Assembly (NCBI GenBank): GCA_036936605.1
Contig: JAUPFV010000005.1
Location: forward strand, 123,560,453-123,624,452
Direction: 5' to 3'
DNA: 64,000 bases
DNA from: Limnanthes douglasii subsp. nivea
Taxonomy: Eukaryota > Streptophyta > Magnoliopsida > Brassicales > Limnanthaceae
This document shows, one piece after another, positions 23,901 to 37,101 of this stretch. The translations under genes and the position numbers were made by a program. The notes under the pieces were generated by a model. That model did no database searches, had not been told where the DNA came from, and saw only the letters and a program-made list of their open reading frames with translations. The first letter of the stretch is position 1, and every line of letters begins with the position of its first letter.

Positions 23901-25500
23901 TTAGAGACTATGTTCTATGTCACCGTGGATTGCCTCCTCTTGCTAGTGTGAGGTGATGATAGGGCGATTTGTTCGATGGTTATGTCGGAATGATCCCTGG
24001 TAATGGTGAATAACCACTGTTGTTTTCCTTTGTCTACTCGGGCATCATCGTCGAGCTTATCTTCATTAATCGGGTGTGTTTCTTCCATCTACTCGAGTTG
24101 ACTGTGGCGATCTTGTTGTTTGATGAATTAGATGAGTTTTATGATGTCTATCAGTCTCTGAATTTCTTCTCAGAGTTGCCAACACTCATCAGTTGGGTGA
24201 CCATGATCGTTGTAATAGGACCAAAAATACATGTTTGATTGTTTGATATCTGGGGCTCTCATTACTCGTGGCGTTTGGTAGTTAACTTTTCATTGCTTTC
24301 GATTATAGAGAACCGATATGGACTCAATAAATGGGGTAAATCGTTTGGATATATTTTAATAGTGTAATGGTCGTTGGCCAGTATCCCGACGAGGGGCATC
24401 ATCAATCTTTCTCCGGTCGGAAGACCTTCTTTTACGGACAGAGACATGTCTAACATGCGAGTCTCCTTTTCAGGTATCGTCTAATCTGATGAATAAGTTT
24501 GCACGGGCGAGCAAGTCTTCCATGACCTCCGTTACGAATCTAACTAGATGATCATACAGTTCATCTCTACGATCGAGGCCTCTCTTGAGTGAGTCTACAA
24601 CCATATTCTCCACTAGATCTGGCAAAGCATTCATGGTATGAACAAAACGTTTAATATATTTTTTTAAGGACTCGTGACAAAAGTCCATAATTGAGTCTCA
24701 CTCGCGCTTGAGCTCTTTGTTTCCCACGAAGAGTTCTCTGAAGGCTTTCCATAGGCTTGCAAAATCATGAACGAATCCCTTAGGCAGACTACTGAACCAT
24801 TCCACCGTGTTTCCCATGAGGATCATTGACACGGACCTGCAGAGCATAGCGTCATCGAGTTTGAACACCATCTTAATAATGTGTAACTGCTCCAGGTTCC
24901 TCTCTGGATCACATGTTCCATTGTAGGCTTCCATTCTAAAAGGTTCGAATTTTTTCGGTAACTGGGCTTCAAGTATTTTCTCCACGAACGGAGACTCCTT
25001 GAGGATGTAGCTGGACATTCTTGGTCGCACTTGGTTGTATTGTACGTCCTCACCCTCTCAAGCCTTCTTAGATGCATCAGGGCGTGCATCTTGTCGTGGC
25101 TCATGCTCTTTGGAGCGCTTCTTGCCCCTGTTTTCTCCTCATTCTTCTCTTTTATTGTCACGTTTGGAAGATCGATCCATCCAGTGGGCGCGGCTGGCAT
25201 CTTACCCAGATTGATAGTTGGCTTGGCTGGTCCGTCGAGTCTTGACACTTAGGGCTTACAGTGCGTCATTCATCCCAGCAACGGTAGCGTGAATGTCTTG
25301 TTCCCTAGCGTCGCGCTCACACGCCTCTATGCCCTGCCCTTATTGTAGGTGTTGAAGCTGTTGTTCGAGTTATCGGAACATCGGTGTTATTGCTGGAATA
25401 TCTCCTGGCACTTCATGCACAATAGGATTCGTCACGTACACTAGTGCATTAATCTCTGGTTCGGTCCCGGTTAAACAGATTGAGGATTTCACTATCTACT
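20930..25500 (-). mobile_element. Ty3/gypsy retrotransposon gypsy-2, gag-pol, decayed
   Basis: Gag lies at ~25460-24470 (PFVEKILEAQLPKKFEPFRM, then FHDFASLWKAFRE and FCHESLKKYIKRFVHTMNAL). Reverse transcriptase is at ~23590-23221: CEFLSFMDMYSGYNQIHLNP, MMPFGLKNAGSTYQRLVNHI and the catalytic YSDDMIIK. RNase H remains lie at ~22560-22300. Integrase is well preserved from ~22100: KWRIDLVGPIHMATCKRQF, then FGIPHILMAKNDMQFQNA, then YYPHANGQVEVTNRTIVEGI at ~21520. The C-terminal tail (HPWNINHLKFY) ends near 20930. There are stops and frameshifts, but long stretches stay in frame. The antisense ORF downstream places it in the Tat/Retand group. LTRs were not delimited. Confidence 0.85.
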
Positions 25501-28500
25501 CTTGTTTTACACTACTTTGCAGTGTAAGCGGATGCCCAATAATGATATCCGTTGAAATTAGGAATACCAAATACGGTTTCCACTCAATTCACCTTAGAAT
25601 GAGTGGGTTTCATGCTTCCTAATATAGATTGTATATTCTTGGAATGTATATGTCACTATATGGAGCGCTTGTGAATGTTGACGTGTCTGACCGCTAAGAA
25701 CCCTCACTAGGATTTTTAAAGTTGACGGTTTCCAAAACAGCCACGACTATTGCCAAAAATATTTGTCATTGTGCTCGTTACAGACCAATTATTACTACTT
25801 TTAAGAGTTTTCCAGTTGATATTGATATGGAAGATTTAAGGTTTAATTCATTTTGGAGAAAATGAGAAACAAAAGACCTCGTAGAAAGACTAACAATGTA
25901 TACACGCAATCACAATATTTTTGCATTGGCGGAATTCTTGAAAATAAACTCAAGTCACTTTGATGTTGAAGCTTAAAATATATTATTGGTTTAGTACGGC
26001 TAGTGTTGTTGAGCTACAAAGCTTATTGGGAGCTAATGAGGGAATCTCGGTGAAACTAATAGTAGACTATACACGCTGATGACGCGGCGGAAACAGAAGA
26101 AGAAGCAACGATAGATGAAACCCTAATTTAAGGGTAACATGATGAAACCCTAATCTAAGGGTAACAAAGAGTGAAATTTTCAGAGATAAAAAAATCTATT
26201 ATTCCAAAAACTTAAAATAACTTAAGGCATATGAGGCTTTATATAAGAGCTTCTCAAAACCCTAAATTATAATGCAAGGAAATAAAATAACTATTTTAAA
26301 ATAGAATAAAATAATATAAAATTAAATCTTTATATAATTAGATTTGATTTAAATACATAAGATATTTGAATAAAATAAAATAAAATTAAAAAGGCTTTTG
26401 TTTGGACTTTCTGGGCTACATCACACGCTTAATATATTATAAATAAAATCTCAATGATATGGATCTTGTTTATATAGAAAACATGCTTTTGATTCAATAA
26501 AAGATATACATGTTGTTTATTATATGAATCAAAAGAGGGTTTTTTTCTCTGATACAAATTGATATAACTAATATTGAATCGTTTTATATAGTTTATCATA
26601 CATGGAATAGATTTCTCCTTTAAGCTTATTCAAATAAACAATAATTGTGGATCTTCTGATTCAACAAATTGATGACTAATTTAATAGATTTAGATTGAAT
26701 GAATATATTAACATTAATCTCCTTTATATGTGAATTCCAATTAGTAACCCTAATTGAATTAAGCCCTTATACCTTAGTTACTTTATGATCGGGAACCACA
26801 ACCACTAAATTGATTATCAATTTAGTTTTTAATTTATTATTTCAGGTCCAAATGTTAAGATTTGGGTCCAATCATTTATAGTTCACAAATTCAACTTGGT
26901 TACCACACTTATACCTCCATAACATATTTTTATATATAGATTTAAATTTTTTTCTTTTTCATATAATATAATTAAATCGATTACTTATTAGTTGGACTAT
27001 GTCATGACAATAACTAAATATATATTTAGCATATTGATCCATAATTAGGGTTTGACTAAAAAGTTTGACATAAAAAATTTAAGTTGTTCCAAAAAATGAA
27101 TCGTTTAGGTTTTTGAGTCTTTTACCCTTTTACCTCTTTGACCAAAATACAAATATTGAATTATTTTAATTTGGGTCAAGTTAGCTCTTGGACCATTCAA
27201 ACAAAAAATCAACAAATAAACGTTTTATTTAATAAATAGTACAATCAAGTTTTTTAACAAAATCTTAAAAAAATTATTAAAAAACAAATTATGTTTTCCT
27301 AACAAAAACCATCTACCTCAAACCTCAACAAAAAACCAAACAAATGAAGAACTCGAAGATTATTCATGAAGTTGGAACTAAAAATGAAGTAATCTAATGT
27401 TTTTATTAGATTTATAATTGGATTTACATTAAAATCATCCATGGATTTTCCCGGTTCGTAACAATATTTTGTGCATGACATCGATTGTGTATCTCTTTTG
27501 CACTGCTAGTGCAGGTATAGTATGCTCGCAATGACTTTATTTTAGGTTTAAAATTGTATACAAGTTTCAAAGTTGTTGTCGGTGTTCACTACACTGCCAT
27601 TGCAAACAACATTGGTCGGTTTGGGCGAGTACACCGAAGGTGTATTACATTGGCAATATCGGTCTCCGCTGGCGGTGGACAAAATAAAACGAAACCACAT
27701 TATTTTTAATATTATTATATTAGTTTTATAATTAATAAAAAAAATTAAAACTTATAGTCACTATCTACGAAAACTAAGAATTGTGTTTAATGTTAAACAC
27801 CAAAGAATTTGAGATAAAAAACTAAGAATTATGTTGAATGCTAAAGAACAAATACATTTGATACATATTATCGTTGTTTTATTTAATCTATTTTTTATTA
27901 TTTAATATAATTTTGGAAAGAAAATAAACAAATGATGACAATATAAAAGATGATAGACAAGAATACATATGTTCATCATGTTACACACTAACATATGAAT
28001 AACAAGCTTTAAAAATAAACAACGGAAGTTTTAAACTTTCTCTTTAAACTTCATATTTTCCAACCCTCCTCCCTACCGTCTGTTTCATACAACCAAAAAA
28101 ATTAAGAAATTTTGTAAAATAAAATAAATATTTACTCAAACATATATCCATTGTGTCGGTGTGATGCATCTACACCAGCAACGCAAACACATTACACCGC
28201 AAGTGGACAATGTTGGCAGCAAACTATGTGTTGCCAATGTTGTTTATGTTGGCAATGTAATATATTTATGATGTCAGCATAGATCCATTACATTGTCAGG
28301 GGCGAAGAACATGAGTGAACCCAGACTCGTGTTCTTTAACAAAAACCTTATAAATCCACCAAATCAACAAATGCATCAATGTTGAACCATAAATGAAGCG
28401 CATTTAAATTAGTTTGGGCCCAAATATTAAATAATAAAACATATGGCGCAAAACTAAAATTAAAGTTGTAAAAGATAAGTAATTGAGGGAAAATCCATTT

Positions 28501-28699
28501 TGGTGACTCTTCTAAAATTTTGAATCACTACCAGTATCCATTGATCTCTCTATTTTCTTGATTATAACTTTAATCTCTTCAAATTTATTTTTGCATCAAA
28601 TTCAGCTCTTATCAAGCCATATTGTCATCATCTCAAGCTTTTTATCTTCTTCATTCTAAGAGATGTATCTCATCTTCTTTGTGAATAGAGTAACCTTGA
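25501..28699. other. AT-rich intergenic sequence
   Basis: No gene was recognised. It probably contains the 5' LTR of gypsy-2. A 27-bp tandem duplication (GATGAAACCCTAATTTAAGG and its neighbour) lies at ~26115-26168. Two GC-richer islands at 27588-27680 and 28146-28310 share words such as ATTACATTGGCAAT and TTGGCAATGTAAT in both orientations. They may be the two ends of a small decayed DNA transposon. Confidence 0.4.
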
Positions 28700-31600
28700 G
28701 GGAATCTCATCAACTCTATGGTTAAAATATGCAGAGTTTTATTGTCAGGTAGTGATACTTGCAATGAAATTTATTAGTAGCCAATGAAACAACTTGAGAT
28801 ATTAAATTGGATTATAATCATTTTAGACCAAAATAATATTTCTGAGATTTATATATAATAAGACCATCAAGTAAGGCCATACAGTCGGCTATTATGGAAG
28901 ATTGTTTTCCATAGGTATTACCAAAAGAAACAATGATGTCCCTTTGGTTATTCTTGATTAATCTTCCACCATTAGCTTCTCTTGGTAGATTACAACATCT
29001 ATGAATATTTAAGTTGAATCTATTACCTTGAGGCAATAACCATTGGAGATAAAAACATTATCAAGGCTTATTTAGATGGTGAAAAAGTCCAACAATGTAA
29101 GCAGCCTTCACATGATGAATCTAATACTTTCTCTTAATAAGATTTACACAATCCAAACGAGAAAGAATAAGATTAATATGTTCAATAATAAGTTTAGCAT
29201 TAATAATAAGATTATTATGTTTAACTTTATTCCTTGAGTTTCATACTACACAACATATGATAGGAGGGAGAATGTTCCTGATATGAACTTCTCTTTTAGT
29301 CAACCACAACTAGGTTCCTATCATATGAGGGAGAGATATATTTCAAGTTATGAATATATCAAATACTGAAGTATCAAATGAGGGAGTGACATATGAGGGA
29401 AAGATATATTCCATTGTATAAACAAATGTTGAATGGATTCAGAGTTTTCACAAATTTAGCATTTGGAAGGCAATAAAAATGACTTCTTCTAGAGATCTCA
29501 ATCAACGGGAATCCAGTTATATAGAATTTTCCAAAGGATGAATGAACAGTTATGAGGAGTAGTGTTATTCTATAAACCTTGAAACATAAATGATATGTTT
29601 ACTTTTGATTTGATTGTGTTACATGTGTCTTCAGTATTAAAATCACATGTATTTTGAAAGATACCATTTAATAGAGTCTTTGATTGAAGAATTCAACTTT
29701 AAGTTGCTAATATTCTCAATATTAGAAGGTAATACAAGTTTACTAAATATATTGAGATTTCAATGATCATCAGGCCATAATATTTTAATTTTGTCTACAT
29801 GATACCAAGAATTATCTTTATTACTTGATAAAATAATAAAGGGCTGAGTTGAGCACCATTTTCTAGTCCAAAAGTCAATATATTTTTCCTCACCTTCCAC
29901 TATATGTAAAGTTCAGCTAGATTTCTTATTTTTAAAAGTCTTCTTCAAGTTTTAGAAGATCTAATAGTTTATTTGAAAATAGTTGGTAGTTTCTTAGTGT
30001 GGTACATTGAATTCATGAATTTAGACCAAAAGTTTTTTTTGCTCTAAATTTGAAACACAATTTGCATGAGTAACTGTTTGGAGGTCTTTAATTCTTTTGA
30101 GATTAAAACATCCATATTCATATGGCTTGCAAATCTTAGACCAGTTATCCCAATTAATAGCTAGTTTTTCTTCATTAGATCCCCAAAGAAAACTATAGTA
30201 CATGCTTTCAATACTAGTTATTGGTGACTGTTGAAGAATGCAAATTTGAATTTTATAATAAGGGATTAAAATACTTGAATGAGAATAGTATACCAATAAA
30301 GGATAAAATTTTAGGATCCCACTACAGTATCTTATTTCTTATCTTTGCCATAAGATCATTATAATTGTTGGCTTTGTTGTTGGTATTCACTAATATCCCA
30401 AGATATTTAAAACAAAGCAGACTGTGATTAAATTCATTCATGCTCTTTAATAACCCGTCTTTAACATTAGGATTCAGACAGATGTATATATTTTTGTTTG
30501 TTCTTTATTGATGATCTAACCAGAGGCAGCTTCGTATTTCTCTAGGAAACGACTAAGAACCTTAATGTTTTTGGATGAGATATTTGAAAAAATTAAGAAA
30601 TCATCGTCAAATTCTAATGAAGGTATGTCTATATAGCTTCTTGATTTGTATCTCAACTCTTGGTTATTTACAAAAAGTCTCATAAGTCCTTTGATTAAAA
30701 ATTCATCAATTATAATGAAGAAGCTTGGGGATAAAAGATCCATCTACCTTACATCATTATTACACTTGAATAAACTCCTTAGAACACCATTGACAATTAC
30801 TGAATAGCTTATAGAGTCAATACGTTTTAGGATTAAGTCCATAAACCTTTGATCAAAACCAAAGGCTTCCATAACATTGAGTACAAATTTCGAAATACAA
30901 TATGTCAAAAGATTTCAAGATGTCCACCTTAAGCATAATGTTTCATCCTCTTAACTTATTGTTCAAATCATAAGCTAATTCTTGTGCGATGAGGATATTG
31001 TCATGAATGTTACTTTCCTTAACAAATCCCCTTTGCTAGTTAGAGATAATTTTTGGAAGAAGGACTAGATAATATATTGTTTAAAGTCTTGGAAAATATC
31101 ATATTAAATAGAGTGCAAAGACTGATTGGCCTGAAGTCATTCCACGCTTGAGGTGATTAAATTTAGGAATGAGGCAGCTAGTTGTAGCATGAATTCCAAT
31201 AGAAATATGATGATTCTTGAAGAAAGTTAGGTATTTGTTTATAACAATGCTGAAACAATTTGGCAGTATATCTATCAACCCTTGTAATACTATTAAGGCA
31301 AAGAGACATAATGGTAGCATGAACCTCTTCCTGTGTAATTTGGCAGTGTATCCAAATACCATTTATTTTATTTCTCTTTAATCTTTTTTTAACATAATCA
31401 TGGAAATCTTCACAATTTATATCGTCATTTTAAGCCAATTTATATGGATTTTCTACTCTCAAAATGTCTCTTGTTTTGCAAAGATCTTTAGCTTTGGAAA
31501 GATTAACTTTGGCTTTATGACTATTGGAATTCTCATAACACATTTCTTTAAACTTGATATCTTCTTCTGTTTGAGTAATTGAGTCAAACACATTACCAAA

Positions 31601-32893
31601 TTCATCATCATTCCATGATTTTAGTTTTTTTAAATATTTTTAGTTTATACCAAAGAATATGAATAATGAGACCATGTAGAATCTCATTCCAGTTATCTCG
31701 AACCATATCCAAGAAGCTAAGGTGCATGATCAACATATTTTGAAACTGAAAGGAAGATTTAGTTTTTTCCTCTCCTTTTGATAGAGTAATACTTAAAGGG
31801 TTGTGGTCTCACCCAGTTGTAGATAAGTTTTTTACATTGGTATTGTTAACGAATTCCTTCCAACTAGAATTTTGAGCATCCTATCTAGACGCTTCCACTT
31901 CTTATTGTTAGTCCATGTGAATTTGGAACTCATGTATCCTATATCTTCTAACCCATAATCTTGAAGAGTGTTATTGAAATCCTCCAGAAATTCTGAGGCA
32001 AAGTGTGGAAAAAGATAGTTGTTCATCAACATTAAATATATAGAATTGAAGTCTCTCATAACTAGCCAATCATTAGAATTTTCAGATTAATGCTTTAATC
32101 TATTCTAGAGGTTAGGTCTCTGAAACCTAGAACATTTTCCATACACTATAGTGACAAAGAATATTTTGTCTAAGAAATTGTATTTTATCTTAAGATGAAG
32201 TAACTGATCTTGATTTTCAAATACTTTTACAAAGAAGTCTTCCTTCCAAAAAACCCAAATTTTATTCCAAATGTGTGAAACACTCTCATAAAATATTAGT
32301 TTTCTAGTAAATTTACCAATTTGATCACCAGAGACCATTGGTTCATGTAAAGTCATAAATTAAGTATTCTCCATCCTTTTGATAGATTCAAGTCTGCTCA
32401 TATTTTCCTCGTTACCAAGCCCCCTCATATTCTAATTCATAATGATAATGGTCATTTTGAAGAGTTTGTGAAGGATCTACTAGACCCTTTAGTTAGCATT
32501 ATTTTGGTTGTAATAAATCATTTTATATTCCTTATTGTATTTTTCTTCATTTTCATGTTAAAAACTTTTTAAATTCTTTATCTAATTCAACTTCATTAAG
32601 AGTATAGAAAGTTGGAAGAATTCTTGTAAGTTTTTTAGAAGGGGAGTTTGTCTTAGACCTGTAATTTTAATATCATTATGTTCTGAAAAATAATTCTTTT
32701 GTATATATATCATGTAAGGCATTTATTATATCTGCATCTTTAGTCTCCTCTCTGTCTCTATCCTTTTCTTTGATGATAAAGTTTTCTTTTAAATTTTCTT
32801 TATCTTTAGTAGTTTTGGAAATTAGATTTGATCATATGTTGAATAGGATTGACCTCAGTAGAGGTTTCTTTTGTTAGTGAATATTGAACAGTC
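28700..32893 (-). mobile_element. LINE-2, pol part: endonuclease, reverse transcriptase, RNase H
   Basis: A second L1-type LINE of the same broad family as LINE-1. Reading on the minus strand, the endonuclease region includes HIWNKIWVFWKEDF (~32290-32240) and GYMSSKFTWTNNKKWKRLDR (~31950-31880). RT pieces include LSPSFFIIIDEFLIKGL and LEFDDDFLIFSNISSKN at ~30740-30560. The catalytic box reads FDDD instead of the usual FADD. The RT end is YYSFLWGSNEEKLAINW (~30205-30150). An RNase H domain with RFNLNIHRCCNL and SIIADCMALLDGL lies at ~29030-28840. Stops and frame changes are frequent. The right part of the element resumes after the copia insertion at 37257. Confidence 0.85.
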
Positions 32894-32898
32894 CTTGT
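32894..32898. repeat. 5-bp target-site duplication of the copia element, left copy
   Basis: CTTGT directly precedes the left LTR and is identical to 37252-37256. Confidence 0.95.
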
Positions 32899-33049
32899 TG
32901 TTAAATAAAGAACAAAAAGAACAAACCGCTAGACGGCTAGGCTTTTTGAATTATTCAGAAGTATATAGATTCGTACAGCATATGCTCTTATTTATAATAA
33001 AAGAAAGCTAACGGGTTTGGGCTTTATATGGGCTTTATATTCTTAACAC
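32899..33049 (-). repeat. 3' LTR of the copia element
   Basis: A 151-bp LTR, TGTTAAATAAAG ... ATTCTTAACA on the plus strand, with TG/CA ends. It is ~93% identical to the 5' LTR at 37102-37251. Confidence 0.95.
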
Positions 33050-33058
33050 CCTCCCTCA
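33050..33058 (-). promoter_or_regulatory. Polypurine tract of the copia element
   Basis: The minus strand reads GAGGGAGGG directly before the 3' LTR start TGTTAAG. This is the expected second-strand priming site. Confidence 0.85.
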
Positions 33059-33061
33059 AAC

Positions 33062-36000
33062 TTACAATGCAACAGTAATAAGCATTGAGAGTTTGTCACA
33101 AAGAAAACGAAACCGCGTTGTGGACTGAGCCTTTGTGAAAATATCAGCAATCTGCAAAGCTGATGGAACATACGGAAGCGAGATGGTGCCGATCTGAAGA
33201 TGATGTCGAGTGAAATGACAATCTATTTCAATGTGCTTCGTCCTCTCATGAAAAACTGAATTCTTTGATATCTGCTTGGCGCTTTTGTTATCACAATGTA
33301 GGGAAGTTGGCTTAATAACATTAACCCTTATATCTGCAAGAAACCATCGTAACCAAACAATCTCACATGTGGCGACAACCATAGCACGATACTCAGCTTC
33401 AGTAGACGATCTAGAGATAGCATCTTGTTTCTTGCTTTTCCATGATATTAATGAATCTCCAAGGAAAATACAGAAATCGGTAGTAGATTTTCGGTCATGA
33501 GGATCACTATCCCAATCAGCATCGCTATAGGCACGCAGTTAAAGTGAAGAGGTCGAGGGAAATAAAAGGTTCTGGAACGGAGTGCCACAAAGATATCTCA
33601 ATATTCGAAGAACAGCTCCCCAATGAACAAATGTAGGAGCAGTAACAAACTGACTGACCACATGAACAACATAAGCTATATCTGGCCGAGTAACTGTAAG
33701 ATAGACCAAGCTCCCTACAAGAGTTCGATATAGACTTCGATTTGACAAAGGAACGCCATCAGTCGGAGAATACCGAGCATTAGTTTCAAGAGGAGCATCT
33801 AGCGTTCTGTTATCAGAAAGTCGCGCTTGCTCGAATAAATCAGATATATATTTTGTCTGAGAGATAATATAACCTTTTGGAGAGTGAGCCACCTCAATAC
33901 CTAATTTTTTTTGTAATAGTCCCAAGTCTTTCATCGCAAAACGCTGAGCCAAATCACGTTTTAGTGCTGCAATGCCATCAATATCATCACCTATAATGAT
34001 CATATCATCTACATATATGGATAAAATAATTCGTCCTACACTAGTGCATTTGATAAATAAGGTCGAATCGTGATTACTAGCAAGGAAACCAAGTGAAGTT
34101 ATAACTGTAGAGAATTTTTCAAACCAGGCACGATGAGCTTGTTTGAGTCCATATAAGGCTTTCCTAAGTCGACAAACTTTACCTGGTTGGTGAGCAACAC
34201 CTGGAGGAGGAGTCATGTAAACCTCCTCATGAAAATCACCATTCAAAAATGCATTTTTGACATCGGACTGGAAGATTTTCCACTGGCCAACAGAAACAAC
34301 CGCAATAAGAGTACGAACAGTCGTCATTTTTTCCACTGGGGCAAATGTTTCATCATAATCCATACCATACTTCTGTGAATACCCTTTTGCTACAAGACGA
34401 GCCTTATATCTTTCAACAGATCCATCAGATTTTGTTTTAATTTTAAAAACCCATCGAGAACCGATTATATGTTTACCGGATGGAGGCTTAACTATATCCC
34501 ATGTATGAATTTGGTAAAGAGAAATGAGCTCTTCGACTATTGCATTTTGCCAACGAGGATCAGAAACAGCTTCTTTAAACGACTGAGGTTCATATAAATC
34601 ATGTATTTTTGCTATGAAAGAGGCAAAAGGAGCTGAGTAAGAAGAATACGCAAAATCTGGTAGTTTGGTAGACTTACTTGTACGAGTAGATCTTCTAAGG
34701 GGTGAAGCTGGTGGTTCACTAAAAGAAGAAGTTGAATCAGGACTTGATGGAGCAGAAGTAGTATCAGTTGTAGTTGATGTATCAGGAGCTGGCGCATCAC
34801 TATCAATGGGTATGTCGCTATTATTTTCAAAGGGATCAATAGTCTGAAGTTTGGTACTTGTTATATCATATGATTTCATTGGAATCGAATAAAACGGGAT
34901 ATGCTCAAGAAAAGTAACATGTCGAGAGACATAAAGTTTATGACTAGTGGGATCAAAACAACGATAACCTTTCTGTCTAACACCATAACCCAAGAAAACA
35001 CATATTACGGATTTAGGGCCCAATTTGTTGCTTTTGACATGAGGACGAAGGACAAAACATGTACATCCAAACACTCGTAAGGAAGAATAATTTGGAAGTT
35101 GTCCATATAACTTCTGAAAAGGAGACATCCCTACATTATGAGCAATGGGAATTCGATTAATCACATATACAGTAGTATGAATTGCTTCTCCCCAAAAAAT
35201 AGTAGGAACCTCAGCAGATAAAAGTAAAGAACGAGCAGTCTCAATAAGATGACGATATTTTCTTTCTGCAATACCATTCAGCTGAGGGGTGTCAGTGCAA
35301 GAAGACTGATGTATGGTACCATCAGATGCAAGTAACTGAGTAAAATCATTGGATGTATATTCACCCCCCAAGTCACACCTGAAACATTTTATTACAGTAG
35401 AATGTTGAGTCTTAACAAGTGCCCGGAATTCTCTATAAATTCCAAGAAAATTTGATCTCCGTTTCATAAGGTAAACCCAAGTATATCGAGTATAATCATC
35501 GATGAAAGAAATATAGTAGGATGAACCACCCTTTGTGGAGACAGGAGATGGGCCCCAGACATCAGAATGAATAATATCAAACGGAGCAATAGAGGAAGAA
35601 ATACTTTCATTAAACGGTAACGCCGAAAATTTTGCAAGTTTACAACCACTGCAATCCGAGATATTACAAGTGTTTAGCTGACCTAAAGCACCTGTAGAGA
35701 CTAAAAACTTTAAACGAGATGTAGATACATGTCCAAGACGATAATGCCAAAGATAAAACTTAGATGAAGAAGGATTCAAACGAAACGAAGACAAATCAAC
35801 ACCAGAGGCAGCAATATCTGTCAAGTATGTTTTTTCACTATCAACACCATAGACATCCATATCTGTTACTTCGAGTTTCTCCAAAACATAGAGTTCCCTT
35901 ATTTTACGACCTGTCCCAATCACTCTTTGGGTCTGTTGATTTTGTATAGCACAAACAGAATCGGAAAATAAGACACAATAACCAGATTTACACAATTGAC

Positions 36001-36316
36001 TAACCGAAACAAGATTCAAAGAAAGGGTTAGAACGTAGTAAACATCAGATAACGATATATGAGGGGTAAAAACAGAGCCAATACCCTCTACTGACATTGG
36101 TGTAGCACTAGCAGACAAAACAGATATGGGTGAAACATGAGACAACGAAACAAAGTTCGACATGTCATGTGACATATGATGAGACGCACCCGAATCTAAA
36201 ATCCACAATGATGAATCAATACCTGAAGTGGAAGACGAGGACATACCCGAATGGTATGCAAATGTAACAAAGTTCTTCTTATCATCTTTTCCTATCATGT
36301 TCGCGATAAGATCCAC
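33062..36316 (-). pseudogene. Copia pol polyprotein: protease, integrase, reverse transcriptase, RNase H; one stop
   Basis: The frame is 1,085 codons long, broken by a single in-frame TAA at 33539-33541. Residue positions count from 36316. Protease: WILDSGASHHMSHD, ~42-55. GAG-pre-integrase zinc region: LWHYRLGHVS ... CSGCKLAKF, ~190-230. Integrase: catalytic Asp in IHSDVWGPSP, Asp in FRCDLGGEY and Glu in LNGIAERKYRHL. Reverse transcriptase begins at WVFKIKTKSDGSVERYKARL and has DVKNAFLNGDF and the catalytic YVDDMIII. RNase H after the stop: [22 protein letters not shown] and [14 protein letters not shown]. The stop is where a Gln codon is usual, consistent with a C-to-T change. Gag and its zinc knuckle are absent upstream of the protease. 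It makes no complete element protein set. Confidence 0.95.
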
Positions 36317-37087
36317 AATCTCAACAAAACTGCTCTACTGTTCTAGTTGCAATTTCTCCCAAACTATAACACCGAATCAAAATCCGACCAGTCATATTGA
36401 AGGGCCGGATGTCCCAAACATGCTCTCCAAAATTCAGCAAAATGGACTTTGTTTTCCTTTCGATCGGACCATTTTATTGGAGCTGCACGCAGCAGATCCG
36501 AAAACCGAAAACTATATCTATTTATTAGAAATTTTACTAATAATTCAATAATAACTCTTCTGCAATTTCATCGGACTTTTGTGCAATTTTACCACTACTT
36601 CAATAAACCAAATTTATCGGAGAAAACTTTTCTTTGCCGAACAATACTTTTGTGCAATTTTACCTGAAATTTATCCAGTGCAATTTTACCAAAACACAAT
36701 AATCTCAGAAGCTACTCTTCTTGCCGAATAATGCTTTTATGCAATTTTACCAATAATTTACACAGTGCAGTTTTCCCAATCTTTCTTAATTCAATTCTGA
36801 TTGTTCCCCGAGACGCAACTTTACCAATAAGTTAACAATGCAATTTTACCAAAAAAATATTCTTAACCAATACTTTTTCAATTTCGATTCCTTCTAAGCC
36901 CCAATTTCACCGATAAATTCCACTTACCATTTTATCAATCGGATCTAATACGAAATCAAATACCTGATAATTTTATCAATCAGATCTAATACGAAATCAA
37001 ATACTTGATAATTTTATCAATCAGATCTAATACGAAATCAAATACCTGATAAATCTGATTGTTACATTTACGCGATCAGTTTACTTC
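36317..37087. repeat. Copia leader region with short repeats in place of gag
   Basis: This stretch between the primer-binding site and pol should encode gag, but no gag similarity or zinc knuckle is seen. It instead has about seven copies of a GCAATTTTACCA-like word between 36570 and 36855. A 41-bp unit (GATCTAATACGAAATCAAAT...) is repeated three times from 36942, 36983 and 37024. Confidence 0.8.
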
Positions 37088-37101
37088 TGGCTCTGATACC
37101 A
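37088..37101 (-). promoter_or_regulatory. Primer-binding site of the copia element (initiator tRNA-Met)
   Basis: The minus strand reads TGGTATCAGAGCCA directly downstream of the 5' LTR. This is the standard plant copia site complementary to the 3' end of initiator methionine tRNA. Confidence 0.95.

Noticed and set aside
26115..26168. AAACCCTAA words resembling the plant telomere repeat
   Set aside because: Only two copies within a 27-bp duplication and not tandem at 7-bp spacing, so not interstitial telomere sequence.
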